A stretch of 64,000 bases of DNA from Burkholderia sp. IMCC1007 (GTDB lineage Bacteria > Pseudomonadota > Gammaproteobacteria > Burkholderiales > Burkholderiaceae). The stretch is taken from the NCBI RefSeq assembly GCF_027257875.1, contig NZ_JAPVQY010000038.1:18417-82416 (forward strand), written 5' to 3'. Both the position numbers and the translations under genes were made by a program. Of the stretch, positions 8,157 through 16,447 are shown one piece after another; the stretch's first letter is position 1, and each line of letters begins with the position of its first letter. Below the pieces are notes generated by a model. The model was given only the letters and a program-made list of their open reading frames with translations. It ran no database searches and was not told where the DNA came from.

Positions 8157-11100
8157 TTACTTCGCGACGACGACCGGGATCCCCTTCAGCATCCCGGCGC
8201 CCTTCATCTCGTCGAGCGCGTGCTGGACGGCCGCGCTGGTCGCCGCGTCGATGCCGAGCTGGAGTGCGAGTTCGCGCTCCGCGCGCTTCACGCCGGCGAG
8301 GTTGCGCACCTTCACGTGACCGAAGCCGCGCACGCGGGCGTGCAGGTCGGCCAGTTGCGCGACCTGCGCCGCATTGCCGGCGTTCGTCACGGCGAGCGCG
8401 CGCGTGAGCGTCGTCGCGTAGTCGTCCGCGAGCGCACGCTCCATCCTGCGCTCGGCCGTACGGCCGAACGGATCGAGCCACGTGCCGCGCAGGCTGCGCA
8501 CGCGCGCCAGCGTGCCGAGCACCGGCCACATCCACTGGCCGAACACGCGTTTCTTCGGCGCGCTGCCGTCGCTGCCGGCCTTTGCGATCGTCGGCGGTGC
8601 GAGGTTGAACTTCACGCGATAGTCCTGCCCCGGCACGCCTTCGAACTGCGCTTCGAGCGCGGTGCGGAACGTGCCGTCCGCGTAAAGTCGCGCGACCTCG
8701 TATTCGTCCTTCACCGCGAGCAGCCGGTAGAAGGTCGTCGCGACCGCACGCGTCAGCGCGTCGTCGCCTTTCGCGCGCGCCGTGTTCACGAGCGCACGGT
8801 AGCGTTCGACGTAACGCGCGCCGCCGTACGCATCGAGACGCGCCTCGCGATCGGCGATCAGCTCGGCGAGCGTCTGCGGCGCGGCCTGCGCGGCGACCGC
8901 GTGACGCGCATTCCACAATGCGTCGAGGCCCGCCGCGTCGCCAGCCGCCATCCGGCCGATCGAGAACGCGAGCTTGTTCATCGGCACCGCGACGTTGTTC
9001 AGCTCGATCGCGCGCATCATCGCCGCGAGCGACACCGGCACGAGGCCGAGCTGCCATGCGTAGCCGAGCATCAGGATGTTCGCGCCGATCGAATCGCCGA
9101 GGAATTTCGCGGCGAGCGCCTGCGCGTCGCAGCTCGACAGGTAGCCGTCGCCGGCCGCGTGCTGCATCTTCTCGAGCAGCGCGTCCGCATGCAGGTTCGC
9201 GTCGGGGTTCTGCACGAACGACGCGTTCGGGATCCGGTGCGTGTTGACGACGATCCGCGACCGCCCGTGGCGCACCGTCTGCAGCGCCTCGGCGCTCGCG
9301 CCGACGACCATGTCGCACGCGAGCAGCACGTCGGCCTGCTGCGTGTCGATGCGCACCTGGTTCAGCCAGCGGTCGCTCGATGCGATCCGCACGAACGACA
9401 GCACCGAGCCGCCCTTCTGCGCGAAGCCCATGAAGTCGAGCACCGACGCGCTCTTGCCTTCGAGGTGCGCGGCCATGCTGATCAGCGCGCCGACCGTCAC
9501 GACGCCCGTGCCGCCCACGCCCGTCACGAGCATGTCGTACGGCGCCGCGTCGAGATGGGTCGCCGGCACCGGCAGTGCGTCGACGCGCGCGGCGAGCGCC
9601 GCTTCGTCGAACGCCGCGCCGGCCGCCTTCTTCAGCGCCGCGCCTTCGACCGTCACGAAGCTCGGGCAGAAGCCGTTCACGCACGAATAGTCCTTGTTGC
9701 ACGACGACTGATCGATGCGGCGCTTGCGACCGAGCGGCGTCTCGAGCGGCTCGACCGACAGGCAGTTCGACTGCACGCCGCAGTCGCCGCAGCCTTCGCA
9801 CACCGCGTCGTTGATGAACAGGCGCTTGTCCGGGTCGGGGAATTCGCCTTTCTTGCGGCGCCGGCGCTTCTCGGCCGCGCAGGTCTGGTCGTAGATCAGT
9901 ACGGTGACGCCCGGCGTCTCGCGCAATTCGCGCTGCACTGCGTCGAGTTCGCTGCGGTGATGGAACGTCGTGCCGGTCGGGAACTGCCCGTGATGGCCGT
10001 CGTACTTCTGCGGTTCGTCCGACACGACGACGAAGCGCGACACGCCTTCCGCCTCGACCTGCCGCGCGATCTGGGGCACCGAGATGCTGCCGTCGACCGG
10101 CTGGCCGCCCGTCATCGCGACCGCGTCGTTGTAGAGGATCTTGTACGTGATGTTCGCTTTCGCGGCGACCGCCTGGCGGATCGCGAGGATGCCCGAGTGG
10201 AAGTAGGTGCCGTCGCCGAGGTTCTGGAACACGTGCTTCGTGTTCGTGAACATCGCGTGCGCGGCCCAGTCGACGCCCTCGCCGCCCATCTGGATCAGGC
10301 CGGTGGTATCGCGCTCCATCCACGACGCCATGAAGTGGCAGCCGATGCCGGCCTGCGCGATCGAGCCTTCCGGCACCTTCGTCGACGTGTTGTGCGGGCA
10401 GCCCGAGCAGAAGTACGGCGTGCGCTTCACCGCGTCCGCTTCGTTCGACAGGATCTGCGGCGCGACGAGATCGACGACGCGCTCGCGGCGGTCGAGCGCC
10501 GGCTTGTGCCGCGCGAGCCATTCCGCGAACACCGGCAGGATCCGCGACGGACGCAGTTCGCCGAGTTCGGACAGCAGGCACGCGCCGGCCGCGTCGTGCT
10601 TGCCGAGTACGCGCGGGCGCGCGCCGTCGGCGCGGTTGTACAGGTAGTCCTTGATCTGCTGCTCGATGACGGGGCCCTTCTCCTCGATCACCAGCACTTC
10701 GGCGAGCCCGTCGACGAAGGTCTCGATGCGCGTCATTTCGAGCGGATACGACAGGCCGACCTTGTAGATCCGCACGCCGGCCGCGTCGAGATCGTCGACC
10801 GTCAGGTCGAGGCGGCGCAGCGCTTCCATCAGGTCGAGGTGAGCCTTGCCGCAGGTGACGATGCCGACGTTCGCGTGCGTGCTCGGCGCGATCCACTTGT
10901 CGATGCTGTTGGTGCGCGCGAAATGGCGCACCGCATCGAGCTTCGCGGCGAGGCGCGCCTCGATCGTGAGGCTCGGCAGGTCCGGCCAGCGGTTGTGCAG
11001 GCCGCCCGCGGGCGGCGTGAAACCGGCCGGCGCCGGCCAGTGCGTCTGCAGCGCGTCGAGATCGACGGTGGAGCCCGACTCGACCGTTTCCGAGATCGCC

Positions 11101-11729
11101 TTGAAACCGACCCACGCGCCCGAGTAGCGCGACAGCGCCCAGCCGTACAGGCCGAATTCGAGCATGTCGGCGATGTTCGACGGGTTCACGACCGGCATGT
11201 GCCACGCGATCATCGCGAAGTCGCTCTGGTGCGGCATCGACGACGACACGCAGCCGTGATCGTCGCCCGCCACTACCAGCACGCCGCCGTGCGGCGACGA
11301 GCCGTATGCGTTGCCGTGCTTGAGCGCGTCGCCCGCGCGGTCGACGCCCGGGCCCTTGCCGTACCACATCGCGTACACGCCATCGACGGTGCGCTCCGGG
11401 TCGGCCTCGACGCGCTGCGTGCCGAGCACCGCGGTGCCGCCGAGTTCCTCGTTGATCGCGGGCAGGAAGCGCACGCCGCTGCCGTCGAGCAGTTTCTTCG
11501 CCTTCCACAGCTGCTGGTCGACCATCCCGAGCGGCGAGCCGCGATAGCCGCTGACGAAGCCGGCAGTGTTCAGCCCCCGTGCGATGTCGGACGCGCGCTG
11601 CATCAGCAGCAGGCGAACCAGCGCCTGCGTGCCGGTCAGGAAGATCCGGCCGCGCGTGGCGGTCAGGTTGTCGGTCAGACGGTAATCGGATAGTGCGGGC
11701 GTGCCATCGACGGGCAGGCGAGCGGTCAT
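8157..11729 (-). CDS. Fused indolepyruvate ferredoxin oxidoreductase
   Basis: 1190 residues, a fusion of the alpha (TPP-binding) and beta/gamma parts that archaea encode separately. Oxidatively decarboxylates aryl-pyruvates from aromatic amino-acid transamination to acyl-CoA. N-terminal part: GYRGSPLGMVDQQLW and LPAINEELGGTAVLG; middle: YFCSGCPHNTSTKVPEGS, ARAMF-type TPP region and GDGTYFHSG; a ferredoxin-like cysteine cluster CEGCGDCGVQSNC with SCNKDYSCVNGFCPSF; then the gamma-type GVGGTGVVTVGALISMAAH. Start at the ATG preceded by GGAGAC; a start 18 codons upstream is possible. Single gene; the repeat array begins ~330 bp upstream. Confidence 0.93.
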   Translation of the reverse strand: MTARLPVDGTPALSDYRLTDNLTATRGRIFLTGTQALVRLLLMQRASDIARGLNTAGFVSGYRGSPLGMVDQQLWKAKKLLDGSGVRFLPAINEELGGTAVLGTQRVEADPERTVDGVYAMWYGKGPGVDRAGDALKHGNAYGSSPHGGVLVVAGDDHGCVSSSMPHQSDFAMIAWHMPVVNPSNIADMLEFGLYGWALSRYSGAWVGFKAISETVESGSTVDLDALQTHWPAPAGFTPPAGGLHNRWPDLPSLTIEARLAAKLDAVRHFARTNSIDKWIAPSTHANVGIVTCGKAHLDLMEALRRLDLTVDDLDAAGVRIYKVGLSYPLEMTRIETFVDGLAEVLVIEEKGPVIEQQIKDYLYNRADGARPRVLGKHDAAGACLLSELGELRPSRILPVFAEWLARHKPALDRRERVVDLVAPQILSNEADAVKRTPYFCSGCPHNTSTKVPEGSIAQAGIGCHFMASWMERDTTGLIQMGGEGVDWAAHAMFTNTKHVFQNLGDGTYFHSGILAIRQAVAAKANITYKILYNDAVAMTGGQPVDGSISVPQIARQVEAEGVSRFVVVSDEPQKYDGHHGQFPTGTTFHHRSELDAVQRELRETPGVTVLIYDQTCAAEKRRRRKKGEFPDPDKRLFINDAVCEGCGDCGVQSNCLSVEPLETPLGRKRRIDQSSCNKDYSCVNGFCPSFVTVEGAALKKAAGAAFDEAALAARVDALPVPATHLDAAPYDMLVTGVGGTGVVTVGALISMAAHLEGKSASVLDFMGFAQKGGSVLSFVRIASSDRWLNQVRIDTQQADVLLACDMVVGASAEALQTVRHGRSRIVVNTHRIPNASFVQNPDANLHADALLEKMQHAAGDGYLSSCDAQALAAKFLGDSIGANILMLGYAWQLGLVPVSLAAMMRAIELNNVAVPMNKLAFSIGRMAAGDAAGLDALWNARHAVAAQAAPQTLAELIADREARLDAYGGARYVERYRALVNTARAKGDDALTRAVATTFYRLLAVKDEYEVARLYADGTFRTALEAQFEGVPGQDYRVKFNLAPPTIAKAGSDGSAPKKRVFGQWMWPVLGTLARVRSLRGTWLDPFGRTAERRMERALADDYATTLTRALAVTNAGNAAQVAQLADLHARVRGFGHVKVRNLAGVKRAERELALQLGIDAATSAAVQHALDEMKGAGMLKGIPVVVAK

Positions 11730-12062
11730 GGGGATGTCTCCGGATTGTGCTGTTCTGGGCTGCGCGGGGGCGTCGGACGACACCGGCCCGGTAGCAACTC
11801 GATGGCTCTATTTTTTCGCGGAGACGCGAGAAAGTTTTTTCTCATCTTGCTCGGGCGGCGCGATAGCGAGAAAAACTGCGGAGGTTTTGCGCGGAATTTG
11901 AGAGAGTTTTCGCGCGGGGTGTTGGCGGGCGGTTGATGACGTGTCCGGGCCGGCGGCGGATGATCTCGCAACGGCGATGATGTGCCGCGGGCAGCCGACG
12001 CGCAGCGCTGTGGGCGCTGGCGCCCCGTGTGGCAAGGGTTTGAGCGGCGGATGGCACGCGCA
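11730..12062. promoter_or_regulatory. Upstream region of the indolepyruvate oxidoreductase gene
   Basis: Less GC-rich than its surroundings, with T/A-rich patches at 11811-11845 and 11870-11915. An inverted repeat GAGAAA-N4-TTTCTC lies at 11828-11843, about 100 bp upstream of the start codon, a reasonable place for an operator. No regulator can be named. No gene is visible. Confidence 0.4.
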
Positions 12063-13568
12063 CTCACCGAAGAAATGCACAGCGTTCCGATTGGTCTGAG
12101 GGGCGGGATGTCCACATCTTCGCGCTGCACGGGCGATCGGGTGCGCGGCCCTCACCTTTCGGTTGCACAGGGTTTCGACTGGCGTCGGGGCCGGGATGTC
12201 CACACCGCAATCGGTACGCAGTTCGCTCGGGACGGCGGCGCTCACCGTCGACATTCACAGCGCGCCGACTGAATGTGGGCGGCAGATATCCACATGGATT
12301 CATCCCCGTTTCGTCGAGACGGTGCTCGCTCTCGACGTTCATGTGCGTATCCGGGGCGCCTCTCGTCCACAATGCGTATGGCACCTGGACCCGACATCTC
12401 CCACCCGCAAACGCTGGAAACGCCGATGAATTTCGCGGTGAGCGCGTTAGCACGCGCACGCAGGCCGATCAGCTTGTGGATAGCTCGATCGAGAGCAACT
12501 CCAAACGCTGTGAATTTCGATGGTGAGCTGTCGCACGCGATCTCAGTACGATGCCGATCTAGGTGTGGATAGCCCGATCCGCGGCAACTCGAAATGCTGT
12601 GAATTTGAATGGTGAGCTGTCGCACGCGATCTCAGGACGATGCCGATCTAGGTGTGGATAGCCCGATCCACGGCAACTCGAAATGCTGTGAATTTGAATG
12701 GTGAGCGCTGGCATCCGGTTGCAGAGCGCGCCGATTGCGGGGGATGGATCGCCCCCTCCACATCCACTCGAAATGCTGTGCATTTCAATGGTGAGCATCA
12801 AGCGCTCGATCGAACAAGACGGGCCGATTCGAGCGTGGACAGGCACGCACGTCGAGCGGCCCGATGCGTCGCGAATCCCACCGTCAGCCGCGCTGGAGCG
12901 GGCTCCCGGCCGAACATGCGTTCACACTCACCCATGAAATGCACAGCGTGCCGAGTCGCTTCGGAAGCCGAATATCCCCATCGGACGGAACACGCATTCG
13001 CGACTGCGGTTAGAATGCGCGGCGCTTCGCGCGGTGCGAACGTAGAGGAAGCGGACGCTCGGTTCGAGCAGGCACTTACGCTCACCGCTGAAATACACGG
13101 CGCATCGAGTCGCGTTCGGGACCGGATATCCACACCACGACATCCGCCCAAACCTATCGCGAAGCCGCACGAGCCGTTAGAATGCGCGGCGCTCCGAATT
13201 CTCGCGCCACGCGCGGAAAGCCGCGCGGAACAAGCCCCGCGGGCAATCGGACATCAGCACTCACCGTCCGAAAGCACAGCGTTTTTCGTCGTTGTGCGAG
13301 CCAGTTGTCCACACCCCTGCCTCGTATCCGGCTGCATACGGTTACTCTCACCTGTCGAACGCGCAGCGTGTCGAGTGGTTTCGATGCCGGGTTATCCACA
13401 ACCGACATTGCGCAGGGATTCGCTGCCGGCGCATCGGCCGGGTCGATTTCCGCGCCTGCCCATGATGCTCACCCGACGCCGGAACGCCCCGCCGATTCTG
13501 CCTCCGGGCAGGCGCTCACCATTCGGATTCACAGCATTTCGATTGAGCGGCAAGGCCGGTTGTCCACA
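12063..13568. repeat. Array of a degenerate 54-bp interspersed element (about 12 good copies)
   Basis: Each unit starts CTCACC, has a core near GAAATGCACAGC followed by GTTTCGAGT around positions 10-30, and ends GG-x-TATCCACA at 44-54. Forward copies: 12063-12116, 12151-12204, 12241-12294, 12927-12980, 13081-13134, 13260-13313, 13347-13400, 13515-13568. Reverse copies (53 bp): 12475-12527, 12564-12616, 12653-12705, 12743-12795. Decayed copies can be aligned near 12318, 12390, 12834, 13002, 13167 and 13468. Starts recur every ~75-93 bp, often 87-90. Reading frames across it are broken and unit frames change from copy to copy, so it is not a protein repeat. It fills the gap between a sugar acetyltransferase and the oxidoreductase. 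Confidence 0.88.
12475..12705 (-). repeat. 89-bp tandem triplication inside the array
   Basis: Three consecutive reverse-oriented units begin at 12475, 12564 and 12653, exactly 89 bp apart. The 53-bp element and the following ~36-bp linker (containing CTGTCGCACGCGATCTCAG) are both repeated; the second and third element copies differ at one position. This is the youngest part of the array and shows that element plus linker amplify as one ~89-bp unit. Confidence 0.88.
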
Positions 13569-13615
13569 TCCGCCCTGCAACGGCCGATCAAGCGAGGCGG
13601 CCGCCGCGAACGCCG

Positions 13616-14173
13616 TCACTCCGCAATCGACCGGATGACCCGCGCCGGGTTGCCGCCGACGAGCGTATCGGGCGGAACGTCGCGGGTCACGACGGAGCCC
13701 GCGGCGATCACCGAATTCTCGCCGACCGTCACACCGCCGACGATCGTCGCGCCCGCGCCGATCCACGCGTTTGTTCCGATCACGATCGGCCGGGCCACGA
13801 CGAAGTCGCGCCGGCGCGAAGGTTCGACCGGATGCCCCGACGTGATGAGACTGACGTTCGGCCCGATCATCACGTCGTCGCCGATGTCGAGGCCGCCGAG
13901 ATCGTAGAACGTGCAATTCTGGTTGACGAAGACGTTGCGACCGATCCGGGTATCGGCGCCGCCTGTCGCGTAGAACGGCGGGATCAACAGAAACCCGTCG
14001 TCCACCGGCTTGCCGATCAGTTCACCGAACAATCGACGGACTTCATCCGCATCGCCGAAGCTCAGGCGGTTGAGCCGCGCGGTGATGGCCATCGTCCGCT
14101 TGAGGTCGGCACGCATCGCCGCGGACTCCGGGGTTCTTCTGGGAATGATTCTGGTGCGATCGTCGTTCGCCAT
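13616..14173 (-). CDS. Maltose/galactoside O-acetyltransferase-type hexapeptide acyltransferase
   Basis: 185 residues, the length of Maa/LacA/NodL enzymes that acetylate sugars with acetyl-CoA. The N-terminal helical part (RLNRLSFGDADEVRRLFGELIGK) is followed by a left-handed beta-helix with hexapeptide repeats (IGRNVFVNQNC, IGDDVMIGPNVSL, IGTNAWIGAGATIVGGVTVGENSVIAAGSVV). The catalytic histidine is expected in ITSGHPVEPSRR; the end VGGNPARVIRSI is typical. Start ATG follows AAGGG. No partner gene; the repeat array begins just beyond its 3' end. The acceptor sugar is unknown. Confidence 0.9.
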   Translation of the reverse strand: MANDDRTRIIPRRTPESAAMRADLKRTMAITARLNRLSFGDADEVRRLFGELIGKPVDDGFLLIPPFYATGGADTRIGRNVFVNQNCTFYDLGGLDIGDDVMIGPNVSLITSGHPVEPSRRRDFVVARPIVIGTNAWIGAGATIVGGVTVGENSVIAAGSVVTRDVPPDTLVGGNPARVIRSIAE

Positions 14174-14617
14174 TCGTGGCCCTTGTCCGTATGCAATCGA
14201 ATCGGCATTCGGCGCATGATCGCAGCGCGTGATTGACCGCGCGCGATCGCGTCGCTTCGGGTTCGACTTCGATGATCGGGGAGCCGAGTGTGCGGCGGCC
14301 CGGCTTCCGCGTTTCGTGGCAGATCGACGGGCTTCGCCGATTGCTCGTGCGCTCGATTGCGACACGATGGCAACGTCGGCGGGACACGGTAGAGCGGCTC
14401 GCTTCGCGCAGCCCCAAGCGGATGATTCATGACTAGTTGACTTATAACTAGTTTCGCTATGACATACCGTGCAGACTGGCTTTGCGCGCGATTCGCGGTC
14501 CATCCACTTGCCCTGCCGCGCCTTCGCCCTGCCGTTCGCCCCTCTGTCCGAACCTCGCCCGCTCGGGTACGCTTGAGCATCCACCGAACCGACACGCACA
14601 TCAGACGCGGAGGCGCG
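14174..14617. other. Intergenic region without a gene
   Basis: Divergent spacer between the acetyltransferase and the GST gene, 444 bp. Reading frames here look random. The only clear structure is the inverted repeat at 14432-14452. Confidence 0.5.
14432..14452. promoter_or_regulatory. Perfect inverted repeat ACTAGTT-N7-AACTAGT
   Basis: Seven-bp arms match perfectly around GACTTAT, in an AT-rich patch within otherwise GC-rich DNA. TTGACT at 14437-14442 and TATGAC at 14458-14463 (15-bp spacing, short) could be promoter elements. The spacer lies between divergent genes, so it could serve either. Likely a dimeric repressor or activator site; the regulator is not identified. Confidence 0.5.
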
Positions 14618-15232
14618 ATGAAGCTCTACTACTGGCCGAAAACCCGGGCATTCCGGGCGCTGTGGATGCTGGAGGAAATCGGCGCCGTCTACGAGCTCGT
14701 GCCGATCGATCTGCGGTCGCATGAACAGGGCAGCGACGCGTTCGTCCAGGTCAATCCGATGGCCAAGCTGCCCGCGCTCGACGACGGCAGCGAACCGTTC
14801 GCCGAATCCGGCGCCGTGCTGCTCTATCTCGCCGATTGCTGTCCGGGCGCCAAGCTCGGCATCGCGCCCGACGACCCGCTGCGCGGCCGCTTCCTGCAGT
14901 GGATGTTCTTCACGCCCAGCTGCCTCGAGCCCGCGATGGCCGAGAAATTCACCGGCGCGTCGGGCAATCCGGTCGCGTTCGGCTGGGGCAACATCACGCG
15001 CGTGCAGCGTGCGCTCGCGCAGACGCTTGCCCATAGCCGCTGGCTCGTCGGCGACCGCTTCACCGCGGCCGACCTGCTGCTCGCCAGCACGCTGAAGATC
15101 GCGTTCGACGCGCACCTGCTGCCGCACGAAGGCGTGCTCGGCGACTATGTCGCGCGCGCCGAGGACCGCGACGGCTATCGCCGCGCGCTCGCCGTCGAGC
15201 ACCGCGAAGCGGCGCGCCTGCTGCATGCGTGA
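14618..15232 (+). CDS. Glutathione S-transferase family protein
   Basis: 204 residues, normal for a cytosolic GST. The thioredoxin-fold N-domain runs MKLYYWPKTRAFRALWMLEE, then VNPMAKLPALDDG (cis-proline loop) and FAESGAVLLYLAD (the ES pair that binds the glutathione gamma-glutamyl group). The C-terminal helical domain has WLVGDRFTAADLLLAS, the N-capping-box motif of GSTs. Start ATG follows CGCGGAGG. Substrate unknown; no enzyme partner adjacent. Confidence 0.9.
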   Translation: MKLYYWPKTRAFRALWMLEEIGAVYELVPIDLRSHEQGSDAFVQVNPMAKLPALDDGSEPFAESGAVLLYLADCCPGAKLGIAPDDPLRGRFLQWMFFTPSCLEPAMAEKFTGASGNPVAFGWGNITRVQRALAQTLAHSRWLVGDRFTAADLLLASTLKIAFDAHLLPHEGVLGDYVARAEDRDGYRRALAVEHREAARLLHA

Positions 15233-15306
15233 CGCGTGAATCGCGCGGCATTCGGGTGCGGCAGTCGCGCCCGATTGCCGGCGCGCCGCCGTGCCCGGCG
15301 CCAGCG

Positions 15307-16275
15307 TCATGCCGCGGGCCCGCTCGCCTGCGCCGCCGCGCCGGCGTCGACCACCGCGCCCGGCGAACCGCGTTCGTCGGTATCGGCATCGACCGGCACG
15401 ATCTCGTGAAAATGCGTGTAGTCGATGTGCGTGATGCCGCCTTCATCGTGCATCAGGTCGACATAACGGTGGCCCCAGCGGATCTCCGCATGCGCCCATG
15501 AGTGGCGTGCCTGCATGACCTGCGAGGTCGTCTCGTCGGAGCCTTCGATCGTGATCAGCAGCGACGCGTCGCGCGCGGCGAGCGATTCGGGCGTCTCGCC
15601 GAACAGCGGGCTCGTGTCGTCGATCACGTGCATCAGGTTCCAGCCGAGCAGGAAAATCGGATGCTCGCTGCGCACGAGCGGCAGGTCGTGGATCTTGCGC
15701 AGCGTATAGCCCTCGTGCGTGCCTTCGACACGCATCAGCCGCAGCTTCGCCTGCGCTTCGGCGATCACGTTCTGGCGCGCATTCGCGGCGCGCACCATCA
15801 GCGTCATCCGCCCGTTCAGCGGCCGCACGATCGCGTAGCGCGCGAACAGGATCTTCGCCTGCGGCCGCGAAAACCGCGCGAACACGAGGCCGGTCGCCAT
15901 CGCGATGCCCGACATCCCGATGAAGATCTCGAACGTCGCGACGAGGTGCGCGTAGACGGTCTGCGGATGCATGTCGCCATAGCCGACGGTGGCGAGCGTC
16001 TCGACGCTGAAGAAGAACGCACCGCCGAACCCGGCCGGCGACTGGTTCGCGATCGGCGCATGGCCGAGCAGGTAGAGCGCCGCGAAGCCGCCGTTGAGCA
16101 GCAGGAACAGCACCGCGAGCGACAGGAAGAACACGGGCCAGCTCACCGTCAGCGCGCGGTGATAGAGGTCGCGCCAGCCGAGCGGCGGCATCCCGTATGC
16201 GATCACGGGGCGGGTGCCCGACCAGATCTTGCGGCCGCGGCCACGGGCAGCCGGGGAGGACGGATCGACATTCAT
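15307..16275 (-). CDS. Inward-rectifier-type potassium channel (KirBac1.1 relative)
   Basis: 322 residues. Closely resembles B. pseudomallei KirBac1.1: the start MNVDP, slide helix and outer helix VSWPVFFLSLAVLFLLLNG, pore helix and filter FFFSVETLATVGYGDMHPQT, inner helix FEIFIGMSGIAMATGLVFA, then the cytoplasmic immunoglobulin-like domain with RPLNGRMTLMVRAANARQN and HPIFLLGWNLMHVIDDTSPL. Forms a tetrameric K+ channel in the inner membrane. Start chosen at MNVDP because it matches KirBac1.1; an in-frame ATG 13 codons upstream exists. Single gene. Confidence 0.95.
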   Translation of the reverse strand: MNVDPSSPAARGRGRKIWSGTRPVIAYGMPPLGWRDLYHRALTVSWPVFFLSLAVLFLLLNGGFAALYLLGHAPIANQSPAGFGGAFFFSVETLATVGYGDMHPQTVYAHLVATFEIFIGMSGIAMATGLVFARFSRPQAKILFARYAIVRPLNGRMTLMVRAANARQNVIAEAQAKLRLMRVEGTHEGYTLRKIHDLPLVRSEHPIFLLGWNLMHVIDDTSPLFGETPESLAARDASLLITIEGSDETTSQVMQARHSWAHAEIRWGHRYVDLMHDEGGITHIDYTHFHEIVPVDADTDERGSPGAVVDAGAAAQASGPAA

Positions 16276-16370
16276 CGCGCGATGCCTGAAGCAGGGAGGC
16301 GATGAGCGTAGCACGCGCGACGGCGGCCGGGAATGCGCGCCGATGCGTAGCCGTCATCGGCGGCGCAGCG

Positions 16371-16400
16371 TTGAAAGAAACCGGCCGCGTCAGCGGCCGG
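16371..16400 (-). terminator. Terminator of the sulfate-binding protein gene
   Basis: CCGGCCGC and GCGGCCGG pair perfectly around GTCA; on the minus strand the hairpin is followed by TTTCTTTC. It lies ~50 bp beyond the stop codon of the leftward substrate-binding protein gene. Confidence 0.75.
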
Positions 16401-16447
16401 CTTCGGGATCGTCCGGCCCGCACGCGCAGGCGTGGGGCGCCTGGCGC

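Noticed and set aside
8035..11508. Open frames over 1100 codons on both strands across the indolepyruvate oxidoreductase gene
   Set aside because: The protein in the chosen frame has clear catalytic and cysteine motifs; the others are Arg/Ala-rich shadows.
12063..13568. CRISPR array
   Set aside because: The repeats are too divergent, the linkers themselves repeat, orientation changes within the array, and no cas gene is present.
12652..13638. A 328-codon open frame through the repeat array
   Set aside because: Different units are read in different frames in it, there is no ribosome site, and composition is not that of a gene. It is a chance frame in repeated DNA.
13616..15310. A 564-codon version of the acetyltransferase
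   Set aside because: The extension has no family similarity and runs antisense through the GST gene; the 185-residue form has normal length and a ribosome site.
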